From positions 22,869,447-22,933,446 of the forward strand of contig BSWB01000005.1 in assembly GCA_033239125.1 (NCBI GenBank): 64,000 bases of DNA, given 5' to 3'. Shown here in pieces: positions 47,401-59,900 of the stretch. The notes below the pieces were generated by a model that was not told the DNA's origin, made no database searches, and saw only the letters and a program-made list of their open reading frames with translations. The translations under genes were made by a program, and so were the position numbers. Every line of letters starts with the position of its first letter. Within the stretch, counting starts at the first letter, position 1. The stretch is from Fagopyrum homotropicum. Taxonomy: Eukaryota; Streptophyta; Magnoliopsida; Caryophyllales; Polygonaceae.

Positions 47401-48363
47401 CTGATGATGTGTGACTAGGCCTGGAAACTTTCGGCTCTGGTTGAGCTGGCTTTTTCTCAACAGCCTCCTTAGGTGGAGCGGGCTCAGATGGCTTCTCAGG
47501 TTCTGGTGGAGGTCCAGCTGCCCCCTTTTCTGAAGGTGTAAAATCTTTAAACTTTGCAAGATCTTCTTCTTCTTCAACAGTGATGGCAATTATCTGAAAG
47601 AATTTTCATGTTGTACCCCCAAAAGTCAGAAAGAGCTAATTCAACAACATTTATCAAGCACTATATTTGAATAAATAAAGACTATTTGACTACGTATAAG
47701 GAAACTTTAACTAAGCATGACTCAGTGTCTCAAAATTCAAGTGTGAATCTTTGACAGCAGGCTACCCTTCTAATTTTGTAATCTGAGAAAGATGCTCGAA
47801 AAAGATAATTGTTCTCACAAAACAAGTAATTGCCAACAAGGAGCAGAAGTTGTAGAATAAGACAGATAAGGAAGAAAACACAACACGAAAACATAAAGTT
47901 GACATTTAGATACCATAAGCGCAGCTCTGCCACATTGAATTCCTCTAAATATGCTCCAGTGTCAAGCATATATGCTTTATGGCTTCATTAGGCACAATGT
48001 CTCTATTTACTATGATGCTTATAATCTCCTTATAATGTATAAGGACATTGCACCAAATGAACCACATATTTATATTGCTGCGGAGAAAATCTACATGGAG
48101 AAACGCTAAAATGAAAAGTCAATACCTCGCCAACTTTGATCCCCTGTGAACCATCTCCACGTACTATCTTAGCTAGATAGCCTTCTTCCATACATTCCAT
48201 TTCAACAGTAGCTTTATCCTTCATCATACAAAATCAATTTTATGTCAGAAATCACAGATAGAGCAGGAATAACAAAACACAAGCCTACAGCATAAACTCA
48301 ATAGTAGATCCATACTGTTTCTACTTCACAAAGCACTTCTCCTGGTTCAATCGGAAATGTCAT
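44471..48363 (-). CDS. Mitochondrial pyruvate dehydrogenase E2 (dihydrolipoamide acetyltransferase), 5'-truncated
   Basis: E2 forms the core of the complex and moves acetyl groups from lipoyl-lysine to CoA. Exons on the minus strand: 48363-48316, 48218-48126, 47593-47348, 47250-47178, 46958-46864, 46702-46617, 46523-46448, 45988-45921, 45800-45734, 45176-45081, 44994-44892, 44721-44626, 44541-44471; all keep frame and give 405 residues. Seen: second half of the lipoyl domain with the lipoyl Lys (VETDKATVEME), a Pro-rich linker, the subunit-binding domain (FASPLAKKLAEDN, GTGPDGRIVKADI) and the catalytic domain ending in the DHRVIDG active-site motif and ENPEIMLL. The transit peptide and first half of the lipoyl domain, normally about 130 residues, are missing. 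At the break a copia element begins, and its sequence supplies an in-frame ATG. It may be a pseudogene or a truncated expressed gene. Confidence 0.88.
46140..46350. mobile_element. Probable MITE in an E2 intron
   Basis: The stretch from GAAGTAGGCTCTTTTTTACG to AATAGTGATAAAAGGCCTAG has end phrases (TAGACCCCTCT, AGGCCTAGTT) resembling those of repeats at 26560-26620, 28385-28420 and 63590-63620. No coding capacity. Confidence 0.45.
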
Positions 48364-51300
48364 GGGTCGAGACCCGAGTGTACATCTCGACTAAGATATC
48401 TATAATATATTTTCATTGAGAAAGAGCCATACCATGTAGAGTATGATTAACTTATATACCAAGAAAATAATGTAACTTGCCCAGATCTTTGAGAGAGAAA
48501 CATTTCGAAGGTAATTTTTGAAACGCAAGATATAATTGGAATTATTACCTCTTATTATCAAATTGTCTACGTAAATAAGTATGTAATATGAATATTTGAA
48601 CGCGTAAAGGTAAAGAGAGAGTAATCGGCTCGGGACTGTTTGCATAGTTTACAAACTTTGGTGGAGTCCGATATTGCAAACCCGGGAGGGAATTTCATAT
48701 ACACATCGTCCATTAAATTGTCGTGAAGGAAAGTGTTATGTATATCCATTTGATGAAGCTCCCATTGACGACATGAAGCAACTGCAATGAAAATTTTTGA
48801 CGGATACAAGTTTAGCATCCGGGGCAAATGTATTTGTAAAGTCTATACCTTGCTTTTGACGGTTTTCGAGAGCGACTAGTCTCGCTTTTTGACGCTCGAC
48901 GGAACCGCCGACTTTGAGTTTAGTTTTGAGCACCCATCGGCACCCAATAGCTTTCTTTCCCGAAGGAAGTGTCGAGAGAACCCAGGTGTTGTTGTGTTGG
49001 AGAGCTTCGATTTCATTGCGCATCGCCTGCCGCCATTCCGGGAGAGATACTACATCTTTGTATGTTTTAGGGTCGTGTAAGCCCTTCAACGCATTGACAT
49101 AGCCCTTATATGACAAAGTAATGTTAGTAAAAGGAGATTGAGTTGAAATAGGATAGAAAATCTTACTTGATACAGATGGAGAAGTGATACCTAGAGGCGT
49201 TTGTTTTAGTAAGAGAGATCCACACAAATAATCCTTGAGTTTGGTATTAGGAATGAGAGAACTTGTGCTTTTGCGTAAGGGAGGTCATAATTGTAAGAAG
49301 GAGATGATCCCGAGTTATCCGATGGGTTGCTTTGAATTTTAGGAGAATTGGATTCAGTATGCGACGAATTTGTGAGGGATAGTTCGGAGGATATGTTGTG
49401 ATGCGGTTCGTTATATACCAAAGGCAACTGAGGGGATACAGTTTCCTGAATCGGCGAAAGAGGTATGAGAATCTCGGCGGATTGTGTAGGAGGGGAAACA
49501 AGTGATATTGTATCCAAACTTAGCGGTGTTGTATTAGGAACAGAATCCGTTGAGTCAGCAAATAAAAGAAGAGATAAAAATAGGTAATTTTGTGTTTAAA
49601 TTGAAATATTTAGAGGCACGGTCTGAGGAGGCGGAAAATACGGACAGTAGCCTTAGGGTTTTCAAAAAAAAGAAGGTTGATTGCCAATCTTTGGTTGTAG
49701 AAAGGATCTATTTGAAACATTATTGCATGAAAAAATCTTTTCATAAAGTTGAACATCTCTTGAAATGAAAATAATATCATTATTAATATCATAAAGACCC
49801 CAACCTTTTTGAGTACCCGGAGATCCAATAAAAATACATTTTCTTGACCGATGCGAGAATTTATCTGATTTTTTAGGTAAAATAGAAGCATATGAGAGAC
49901 ATCCAAAAATTCTTAAATATTGATAATCTGGTTTTTTTATTGAAAAACAATTCAAAAGGAGATTTTTTTATCAAGGATTTGAGAAAGAGTACGATTGATA
50001 AGATAGCTAGCCGTTAACACTGTGTGTCCCCAAAAACGAATTGGTAAACAAGATTGATAGAGTAAAGCACGTGCAACGTTAATTAGATGACGATGCTTAC
50101 GTTAAACTCTACCATTTGGTTGTGGGGTATATGTGCATGAGGTTTCATGAATAATTCTATTATCCAAGAATAATTGTTTTAATTTAAAAAATTCTTATCC
50201 GTTATCACTTCTAACACGTTTAATAATTTTTATTAAATTGTATTTGAACCATTTTAACGAATTGTTTAAAAATCGAAACAACCTCGGTTTTGGATTTTAG
50301 AAGAAAACCCAAGTTATTCTTGAGTAACATCCACAATAGTTAAGAAATAAGTAGCGCCACAAATGGTTGGCAAACGATATTGTCCCCATGAATCACAATG
50401 AATAATATCAAATGTAGAAATAGAATGTGACAAACTTTTGGAAAAAGATGATCGTGTTCGTTTGGCTCGATGACGAATATTACAAGGATTATTTTTAAAA
50501 GAACTAAAAACATTTTTATTAATAATGGAATTTGGATTTGAAATTCAAACGCGGGATGCCCAAGTCTTTTATTTCAAAGTAATGACATACTATCCATTGG
50601 ATCAACCTGAGTGTCTACTAAAGTTGAATAAGGAAGATTATAGAAACGAAGCCAAAACACGTCATCCTTAGGTTCACCCGCTCCAATCAGCATCTGCAAA
50701 GCTAAGTCTTGTATAATACAAAATTTTGATGTTAATGTTATTGTGCAATTAAAATCACTAATCAAACAAGCTAATGAGATTAACTTACATTTTAAACCCG
50801 GTACATATAAACGTTTGATGATTTAAAATAAGGACTAAGAACAATATTTCCTGCTTGAGTCGCATTTTGTAACGTTCCGTTAGGAAGTTTAATAATATGC
50901 ATTTTTTAGTTAACATAGTAAACGTCCCATTATTACTTGTCATATGAAATGAGGTTCCGCTATCTAATATCCAATAATTTGACTCGTTACCTGACATGGA
51001 TTCGTTCGATGCTGCATGAAAATCTTTGAATTTTTCAAAGAGATCGCACCATTGTGAATCCGTAAGAGACGTACCTATAGTAGATCGATCATTCTTGTGT
51101 TGCCAACAGCCGCTGAAGCCAATCCAGAAGTACGTACAACATGGTTTGCGCCAACCTGTTGCTGTTGTATCTTATTCCCTCCAGCCACCAACTGTGATGA
51201 AGATTTGGGATTGGATCCAATCGGCGTATTCGATCCATCTTTTCCGATGTTCCACCATTCGGGAGATCCGACAATCTTGAAACATTGGTCCTTGATATGG

Positions 51301-52159
51301 CCTGATTTATTGTAATGAACACACAACAAATAAGTTTATCTTGTTTGCTTTGTTGAGGTCGAGAAAAGTGAGCCGCCAATGCCATTGCCTCTAGTCGATT
51401 TTCGGCGTCTTTTGAAGTTACGTGCGTGCACTCTTCTTGTATAACCAAAGAATATACATTGTTTAAAGAGGGTATAATTTCTTAAGATATGACGTGGGAG
51501 CGAAGTGTGTGAAACAAATCATCAAGTCCGATTAGGAATTAATGTACTCGTTCGTCATCCTTTCACCCGATAACAGTTTGGAGCACGGCGCACATAGTGC
51601 TTTAGATGAAGGCAATGCAACCGCTAGTTCGTCCCATAGCCGTCTCAAGCGTCCAAAGTAGCTGGAGACCGTTTGCCCTTGTTGTCGACACTAACCAATA
51701 TCAACCCGCAGTTTGAGGATCCGATGTCCGTTACCAACGGAGTACCATTGTTCGAGTTCGAGCCAAATTTCTCTAGCCGAATCCAGATTTGAGATTGTCG
51801 ATCGGACTGACGAGTCTGTTGTTTGGAGTATCCAACCTACGATCATCGAGTTTACTGAACCCCAATGTTGAAACTCAGAGGATTTTTCCTCAGGACACTT
51901 CGATCCATCAATGAAGCCAAGCGAGTCCATCAATGAAGCCAAGCTTTCGCATGGCTTCAAAAGGGGTTGACGATGTTTCTTTTCCACTCGGAAAATTTAT
52001 TTTCTCCTTTGAGGATCACCAAGATGAGAGAAATTTTGGGTGACCCGAAGGATGCAAGTAGTAGAGATTTGTGGTTTCAAGAGCAGCATTTGGTGTCATG
52101 CTCGAAGGTATTACGAAAATTCGATTAGGTTTGGAGGATCGTTTGATAGTCTGATACCA
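48364..52159 (-). mobile_element. Ty1-copia retrotransposon, 3'-truncated, fused to the E2 gene
   Basis: Same strand as E2. Order on the minus strand: primer site TGGTATCAG (52159-52151); gag (51987-51691 and on); a zinc knuckle near 51325-51280 in which the second Cys is Tyr (CVHYNKSGHIKDQC); protease WILDSGTSFHMT (about 50975); integrase pieces 50560-49610 including KKPDYQYLRIFGCLSYAS; reverse transcriptase 49227-48400 with WRQAMRNEIEAL and GCRWVLKTKLK, but the catalytic YVDD reads YVDN. Stops and frameshifts occur throughout. RNase H and the 3' LTR are missing: the sequence reaches the connection region (around 48375) and joins an E2 exon. The 5' LTR is probably just right of 52160 but its outer border is unclear. 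Confidence 0.85.
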
Positions 52160-52352
52160 TATAAGAACTAAGTTCTTGTGAATATCGTATTATTGATCAT
52201 GTGAATTACATAAAGAAGAGAATCTTCTTCCATTAATAACATAATTTTTTTTATCCTTTAATATCGCCTAATCTCAACCATCTACTTAACGATCTAACGG
52301 ATACAATTTGTTCTCATTGAACACTATAATGGTTGTTTACATGGGAGTCAAA

Positions 52353-52422
<70 letters not shown>

Positions 52423-53226
52423 TGTGGTTCCTATGAGAACACACTTATCGTGTAATCATGAGAACAATCTTAGACCGTCGGATGATGAGTATTAAGGGTC
52501 GATATTTAAAGTAGATATCATAATTAATAATAACTACGAATAATAATAATTAGGAATCCAACAATAACTACGAATAATCCACTCAACCAACAATAACTAC
52601 GAATAATACATTAAACGATATGGCACATTCGTAACAAAACTAATAATAATTACGAATCTGTTCTCATGATTACACGATAAGTCTGTTCTCATTTGATCTA
52701 TACTCTCTCTATATATATATAAAATACCATAATGGTAACCTAAAGAAAGATAAATATCCTAAAATAACTAAATAGGATAATACGAATTATGTAGTATATC
52801 ATATTCCCTTTTACAACTTGGTAACACACTATCAAAATTCAACCTATCTCTTCAAAGGATTCGAGTAATTGAGGGCAAATGCTAAAAAACTGAACATATG
52901 AGCAATTACTAGCTTGAATTTATCGCTAGTTGACCTAGACGTCAAAGTGTCAATATGATTCTCACTAATTTACATAACAATGCTTACAATAGCAAAGTTG
53001 TGCGTTATTTTGGACATTCCCTCAAAACTCAAATCCTTACCTGTATCCTTATAATAGCTAGACAGAAGCCAAAAATAGAGAAACTATAACTTCCATCCAA
53101 ATCAAACTACTCACCTCCACATTTCTCTTAGATTTTCTCTACATTCCCTGCTCCATTCTCTCCTTCTTCATCTCCGCTGAGACCTCGATCGAGGCAGGTG
53201 GGTCCAAAGCCATCACCAACACCGAG
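52160..53226. other. Intergenic: likely LTR remnant, microsatellite, MITE, kinase promoter
   Basis: 52160-52350 may be the LTR of the copia element. A (CT)n(AT)n run fills 52353-52420. The last 130 bp, CT-rich from about 53110, look like the leader of the kinase gene at 53227. No missing E2 exon was found here on either strand. Confidence 0.5.
52421..52702. mobile_element. MITE next to the microsatellite
   Basis: TATGAGAACACACTTATCGT followed by GTAATCATGAGAAC on the left is mirrored on the right by GTTCTCATGATTACACGATA and GTTCTCAT near 52690. Inside, ACAATAACTACGAATAATNC is repeated. The element stands directly on the (TA)n run and a second TA run follows it, as in microsatellite-associated MITEs. 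Confidence 0.7.
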
Positions 53227-56200
53227 ATGGCGGCCTTGGATCCAAATCCTGCAAATGGATACAACGACGTTGTCGTAATAGGAATCGACAAGGACAAGCA
53301 CAGCCAACACGCCATCAAATGGGCCGTTGAGAACCTCGTTGTCAAAGACAAGCGGCCTGTTTTCTTGATTCATGTTCGAACCCAAAGCTTGAATTCAAGT
53401 ACGCATCCTTCATGTTTCATCTGAGTTTCTTCATTTTGTTTCAATATGTATCAACACCAATATAGCATGGATGTAGGTTAAGGTAGTTTTGGTTACCTTT
53501 CATGTGTTGTCAAAATTAACCCAAAGCTTGAAGTCATTTCTTGCATTGATGTTGTCCACTTTCTTGTTTTCTTTAGATCCTGAATCAGATGCCAAGAAAG
53601 GGAGAGCCCCAACCGAGGAAGAGATGCATCAATTGTTCCTTCCATTCAGAGGATTTTGTGCTCGGAAAGGGGTAATTACGATCTCATCGTTTGATCATTA
53701 TGTGATCGCAACCACCTATATATGACATTCTTCAATTGATTAGGGCTTCATTGTGTGATCCAGATTGATGCACAAGAGGTCGTTCTCCACGACATTGAAG
53801 TCTCGAGTGCCCTCATCGAGTACATCACAACCAACCTCATTCGTTCCATTGTTGTTGGGACCTCAAACCGTAATATCCTCACAAGGTATGAATCATGAAG
53901 CTCGCCAAAAATTACTGATTTCATTGAGTCCCATTGCATCCAGTGAAAATGATCTCCAAATGTTCAGGCAGTTCAAGGCCCCGGATGTTCCTACTAGTTT
54001 AAGTAAATCAGCACCCGACTATTGTGCGGTTTACGTGGTGGGAAAATCCAGAGGACATTGTGTTCGAACACCAACAAACCAGTCAGCCACTACCACACCG
54101 AGGGTATCTACATCTTCCACCGCAAGCTCTTTACATGGACCAACCTCTCCTAGGCTCAGCACATCTTCGCTCGACTCAAGGCTAAGCTCATCATCAACTC
54201 CATCGCACCAGTTAATGCAGCACAAACCGGGTCTCAATGCACCTCATTCGGAATCCACCAATAACTCTTGGTAAACACTAAAGATACAGATTTAAAAACA
54301 CTCGCACAAAAATATATATTACTACTGAATAAGAAATTTGAACTTGCGTATGAAGAACAACAACTACATATCTTAGGTAAGTGTTACCTGATTGATTTGC
54401 AGGGTGAGTGTGTCGAGTGATAATAGTGGCTATGGCACCGACAGACTCAGCGTTGATCGCCTGAGTGAAGGGGATAGAGCTTCCAATGGTGCAAGCCCTT
54501 CTCTACAGAAACTAAAGATGATCTCTGACCTCCATAAATCCACACTAAACAAGATCTCCTTTCTTGATCAAAGTAGCTCTACAAAAAAGATAGAAGATTC
54601 GGGCCCCAATAGTTTTCGATATAGAAGAGGGTTACGCCCGTTGTCCATGGCTTCCAATGCTTCTACTCACTCTCAAGCTTCTCATATATCCGAAAGTTCC
54701 TATACAGAAAGCAGTACAAGCTCGGGCTCGTCAATTTATACCGTAAGTGAATTTGAATTGATTCGACTAGTGTTAGATGAAGAATTAGCAATTGAGTTGC
54801 ATTCGTATGTGTACCAAATTTACCTTGCATTGCAGCAAGATATCGATGCCGAAATGCAGAGCTTAAGATTGGAATTACAGAAGAAAATGGAAGCTCTAAA
54901 TCTTCTTCAAGATGAAGCAGACACAACACAGGAAATCGTAAGATATGTCTTTCTTTTTTTTTAAAAAAAAAAGATCAAACAAGAAGTTTTTACCTTAAGA
55001 GCGCTACATGCCATTCATCCAGGCAAAGGAGCTAGATGTAGATAAATTGAACACCTTAGAGGAAGTCGAGAGTGCAAGAGAGGTGACAACAACGGCTGCA
55101 GAGTTGAAGAAGTACAAGAAGAAGACTGCCATGGAAGTAGAACACATATCAGGGCAACTAGAGGAGATGGAAACCGTAAAGAATATCAAGAGTGAGGAGA
55201 GCAAGGGAACAACAAATAATTGGAAGAACAACGGTATATGGTACAAAAAATACACTCTTGAGGACATTGAGAGAGCCACAGATTACTTCTCGGCTTCATT
55301 GCAGGTTGGTGAGGGAGGATACGGACCTGTATATAGAGGTATACTTGATCACACACAAGTTGCAATCAAAGTTCTGAGACCAGATTTGTCACAAGGAGTA
55401 AAGCAGTTCCAACAGGAGGTAAGTTTAGGTTGCGTTTGCTAGTGCACTTAAACTAGGATATCTTTTAGTTTAAGTTTTCTGTTTTTTCTTGTAGTGGTGT
55501 TTACAAAACCAAAATTCAATTGTTGAACTAGTTTATAGTTTTTTTGTTAAAAGTCTAAGCTATTGTCCCTTCATACCCATTGACACGGTATACAAATAAA
55601 TTCATGCATATCACATGTAATAAACTAGTTTCTAACTATTTTTAAAACTACCACTAATATTTAAACTACACGTAGTTCTTCAACTATACGTGCAAACAGA
55701 TTGAATAAGCTGAGACATATCAATAAAGAAAATCCAACATTTTACAAGCCACGGATAATTGTATACCAAAAAGAAATATCAATAAGAATGAACTTAACCT
55801 TGCATTATGATCGTTCTACTTCAGGTTGAGGTATTAAACCGAATAAAGCATCCAAACCTGGTGCTCCTTCTAGGTGCTGGTCCAGAGTATGGATGTCTCG
55901 TTTACGAACTCATGGACTATGGAAGCTTAGAAGACCGGCTATTTTGCAAGAATAATACATCTCCCATCCCGTGGAGAACCCGCTTCAAGATTGCAGCCGA
56001 GATATCCACTGCCCTCCATTACCTTCATTCACTAAAGCCGGAGCCTTTGGTACACCGAGACCTTAAGCCGGCCAACATCTTGTTGAACCACAACTTTGAG
56101 TCCAAGATATGTGATGTTGGATTAGCTCGGTTGGTCCCACCATCTGTAGCCGAAAACATGACCCAGTACCACATGACAGCAGCAGCAGGAACATTCTTTT

Positions 56201-56786
56201 ACATAGATCCCGAGTATCAACAAACTGGTCAACTCAGTGTGAAATCCGATGTATACTCCCTTGGAGTGATGCTTCTACAAATCATCACAGGAAAGCCCGC
56301 AATGGGTATATCATATGCTGTCCAAAATGCTCTAGAAGAAGGACACTTGGCAGAGATTCTTGATCCAAAAGTGGATGATTGGCCCTTGGAAGAGGCCTTA
56401 TCCTTCGCTCGAATCGCACTAAAGTGCTGTGAATTAAGGAAGAGGGACAGGCCGGATCTCGGTTCAGAGATTTTACCAGAGTTTACTCGTTTAAGTCTTT
56501 ATGCTCTTGATGGTACATCGAGTTTTGTTTCCTTTCTGAGCTATGAACCGTCTTGTAATAGCACATCTTCTGAAGGAAGCACATTGATGAGCCAGGTTTA
56601 ACCTTATTCCTGATTCTAGTCTAATACTCAACCTACAATTGTAACCATAACATGAGGTCATATGCTAAAGATTTCATCCTATTCTTTTGTAATCAGGAAT
56701 CAGTGGGTAGCAACACTAACATGGATATGATCATACAACCATATCAACTAAGACCAGACGAAGGCCACAGCAGTTCATCATTATAA
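53227..56786 (+). CDS. USP-domain receptor-like cytoplasmic kinase (RLCK IX type), no U-box
   Basis: A probable signalling Ser/Thr kinase. Nine exons: 53227-53398, 53577-53671, 53764-53885, 53968-54270, 54403-54742, 54836-54937, 55023-55418, 55825-56595 and 56697-56786; frame continuous, 796 residues. The N-terminal universal stress protein domain starts VVVIGIDKDKHSQHAIKWAV. A Ser/Thr-rich linker follows, then a coiled coil (about residues 345-430), then the kinase: GEGGYGPV (474-481), VAIK Lys at about 494, HRDLKPAN (587 on), DVG in place of DFG (607-609; usual in this family) and DPEYQQTG. The protein ends without the U-box found in related PUB proteins. The last exon is inferred from the good acceptor AATCAG and a following open frame; without it the protein would end at SQV. 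The gene looks intact and is the source of the truncated left copy. Confidence 0.93.
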
Positions 56787-57952
56787 ATGCAAGTGTAAAG
56801 CTGTAAAGAAAATCAGGAAAAATAAAGATCCACCATCTCTACCCTTCACTGCTTGGACATTAGAAGTCCAAACAAACCCTAGAATTCGATAAGCTAATTG
56901 GTAATAGACACTAACCCTAGTTTCTTGTAGAGAATCATAAATTCCTCCATTACCTAACTAGGGATTGAGATCTAAGAAATATTAGTTCGCAAATTGGGAT
57001 CCACATGCCCATCTAACAGTGACAAGTGAAAACAATTTGTTGCAAACATAATCAAATCGCATCAATTGGGCATTTGCAACTCCTTGTTAAATTCACTTAG
57101 GGATCACACATTTGTATAATTTCACAGAGAAGAATCCGAACGGCTTTTATACCTACATTTTTCTTGGACGCAGTCTAACAATGGTCAATATCACTACAAG
57201 CCGTCAGAGCGATAAAGATACTCAAATAGTAGAAATGAAAGGAATTTACGGAAAGTTGAATCCAAGATCTGGTGTCAGCTTGATGAATTTGAAGTGCTCT
57301 TTCAAACGTACATGGCAATTTGCAAAGCCGATAGCCTGGACAGAGGATTGTTTTCTCTGCAAATCCCAGCGCTATCGACTCTGTGTTTTGATAAGTTCAT
57401 GGGTAAATTGCAGTTAATAGCCCCATAAAGTTTCACAATTTTCACATAACTGCCTCTTTTGTAACTTTGAAGAAAAACACCAAACCGGCTGAAACCATTT
57501 TCAGGCGGCTCAGGTTAGGAAATAAATTTGATTAAACCGGCAAACCTCGGGTTAAAAATGATCAAATCTGCGGTTTAATTTTGGGTCAAACCTAAACCAA
57601 CGGTTCGTAAACCTAAACCGGCGAACTATGTGTACTTTTCTGAAAGTTTAAAAGGAAGGGATAGTTAACTGCAATTTAGTCGAATTATATTCATCGTCTT
57701 ACCGTCTTTACGTTGCGGAGAGCAAGCTCTTTCCTATAAACGCATCGTTTAGCTGATGTCAAACCGATCCGATTAACTGCCAATATATAAACCGGATCAG
57801 TCCTGTTTAGACATTCATCGAGCTCTCTCTAGAAGCCTAGAAGGAGGTCGCCGTATTCCATCTTCACAAATCACAATATTCTTATTGACAAAAGTAAAGA
57901 AAATTCTTCTGATCGCCAAACCTAACCCTAGTAAAGCTTCTTTCGCTCTTCG
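56787..57952. other. Kinase 3' side and TIM23 upstream region, right copy
   Basis: No gene is called; the frame 57112-57417 has no recognisable family. It contains the TIM23 core promoter (see the TATA entry) and AAACCGGC-type phrases. Confidence 0.6.
57784..57791 (+). promoter_or_regulatory. TATA box of TIM23, right copy
   Basis: TATATAAA, 162 bp before the ATG at 57953, with a CT-rich leader containing CATCGAGCTCTCTCTAGAAG between. Confidence 0.7.
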
Positions 57953-58507
57953 ATGAATTTCAATCAATCCGACGACACCAACGAACAAAACGTTCGTCTC
58001 TACAATCCATACAAGGACCTCGAAGTCCCAATCCAAACCCTATACAAGCTCCCGACAAGTCCAGAGTTCCTCTACCAGGAGGAATCGCTGCGTAAAGGTC
58101 GATCATGGGGTGAGAATCTCACCTACTACACTGGATGCGCTTATCTGGTTGGATCCACGGCCGGAGCTGCAAAGGGGTTTGTTGAGGGAGTCAAGGCATC
58201 GGAACATGGAGACACGATGAAGCTCAAGATCAATCGTGTACTCAATGGGTCCGGGCACGCTGGGAGGAGTTTCGGCAATCGTGCTGGTGTGATTGGCTTG
58301 ATTTACGGTGGACTAGAAAGTGGGATGTTTGCGATTAGAGATACCGATGATGTGATTAACAGTGTTGCGGCGGGGTTAGGGACTGGCGCGCTTTACAAGG
58401 CGGCATCTGGGCCGAGGTCAGCGGTGGTGGCTGGGGCAATCGGAGGCTTGGCGGCTGGTTTGGCTGTGGCTGGGAAGCAGATGGTCAAGAGATATGTTCC
58501 GATTTGA
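57953..58507 (+). CDS. TIM23: Mitochondrial inner membrane translocase subunit TIM23, right copy
   Basis: Intact 184-codon frame, equal to the left copy except Val at residue 66 (CAYLVGS). Nearly all other base changes are silent, for example in GGTGTGATTGGC and GATTAGAGATACC, which suggests that both copies were under selection or are very young. The domain description given for the left copy applies. The upstream region is compact, with the TATA box close by and no site II pair. Confidence 0.95.
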   Translation: MNFNQSDDTNEQNVRLYNPYKDLEVPIQTLYKLPTSPEFLYQEESLRKGRSWGENLTYYTGCAYLVGSTAGAAKGFVEGVKASEHGDTMKLKINRVLNGSGHAGRSFGNRAGVIGLIYGGLESGMFAIRDTDDVINSVAAGLGTGALYKAASGPRSAVVAGAIGGLAAGLAVAGKQMVKRYVPI

Positions 58508-59025
58508 TGGTACCTCGATTTTTATTATTTTTTTGGCTCTCTGTTCTATGGTTTACCTGAGTTTTGATCTATCTCAAGAGAGAAATTGGGGGAAAGAATG
58601 GACATGAATGGATGGATGATCCATATATGTTGTTTTGTGGTAGAAACAACATATCTTTGTTGGGGTTGAGAGGAGCATGATTATTCATAGTAGTTTTAGA
58701 TACTTATAAAAGTATTGTCATGTGTTGAATAATTGAGATGAGCAAGATGTGAATCATATCCATATATATTTTTGAAATCTTTTTTATTGATATGATGTTC
58801 AATTGTGTTTGGGTACACAACTATGCTATGTGTTTGATCATGAATGAGTTTATTTGATGAACTTTGAGAACTATGGTCTTGATTTGATACAGTCGTTGCC
58901 CTTGTTTATATGTGTTATAGTGCTTTAATTTTGTGATATTTTATTGACTAGTTCTCATCATGATAAAAGGTTTAGAACTTTGGACTTAGAACTTATCTCT
59001 TGTTTAGTCTATGTATGTAGTATTG

Positions 59026-59900
59026 TACTATTGTGGTGACTCTGGGAAGGTCAAGTTACGCCAAATTCCTTGCTTCAGGTCAAGTTATCTTAAATTCCTT
59101 GCTTCAGGGTAGAGTTTGTGGGCTAATGAAGCAGAATCACTGGTAAAGAGATGTTTTGCCTCGCCATGGAAATTTTGTAGGGTAATACAAGCATGGTGAA
59201 TGGAGACTGTCCTGTCCTTTTCAAGGTTTGGAAAATTGGGGGAATGAGAATGATTCAACAACATACCAGACAAATTTTTTTAGGAATCATTTTGTGTCAC
59301 TCTTGATCCCAATCTGATTATTAATTTCAACCCGGTTTCTAGTGCATACCAAAGAGCCCTTGTAGGCTATAGCTGTGTCAGTTAGCTCTTGATTCCGTAG
59401 GGTTTGCCCCAAGATTAAGTATTGCTTGGTGTTATATGATCAAATAGCAGCCTGTGAAGTGTGTATGCTGTGTGAGTATGGTGATTGAGTTCTGAGTATG
59501 AAATCTTAAAGTGACTCCTCTGTTATGTACTTGTGGATGATGATTGATGACGAACATCATGATAAATGATTGAGCAGTCTTAATATTTCCTTCATGCTTG
59601 ATTATTTGGAAAATCTCAGTAAATTTAAATCCTCGCACAGAGCCATAGAGGTACATGCAACTTATAGGTGTATGATTCAGCAGCTAGATTATGAAGATCT
59701 TGACAGAATAAACTTAATAGACATGCTACTAAAAGTTCAAACCTACCATAGGGCAGTAATAGGTATCTGCTTGTATGTTATATTTAGAGCTCGGTTGGTA
59801 TGACTTTAGAAATGTGGTCCGAATCAGGAAACGGAATGGAATAAAGAATTGACACTTGGTGTTTGGTATAATGTTGTAATGAATTATTCCTTAAACATGT
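59026..59900. other. Intergenic after TIM23, with a short tandem duplication
   Basis: A 36- to 38-bp unit around AAATTCCTTGCTTCAGG is doubled at 59046-59108. No gene is seen. Confidence 0.55.

Larger units (their letters stand above)
55857..59025 (+). repeat. Segmental duplication, right copy
   Basis: Right copy of the repeat at 39127-43381. Because the kinase gene is complete here and cut there, this copy holds the original arrangement. Confidence 0.95.

Noticed and set aside
52160..53226. Missing first exons of the E2 gene upstream of the copia element
   Set aside because: No reading like the conserved lipoyl-domain start (PSLSPTM) or a transit peptide was found here on the minus strand.
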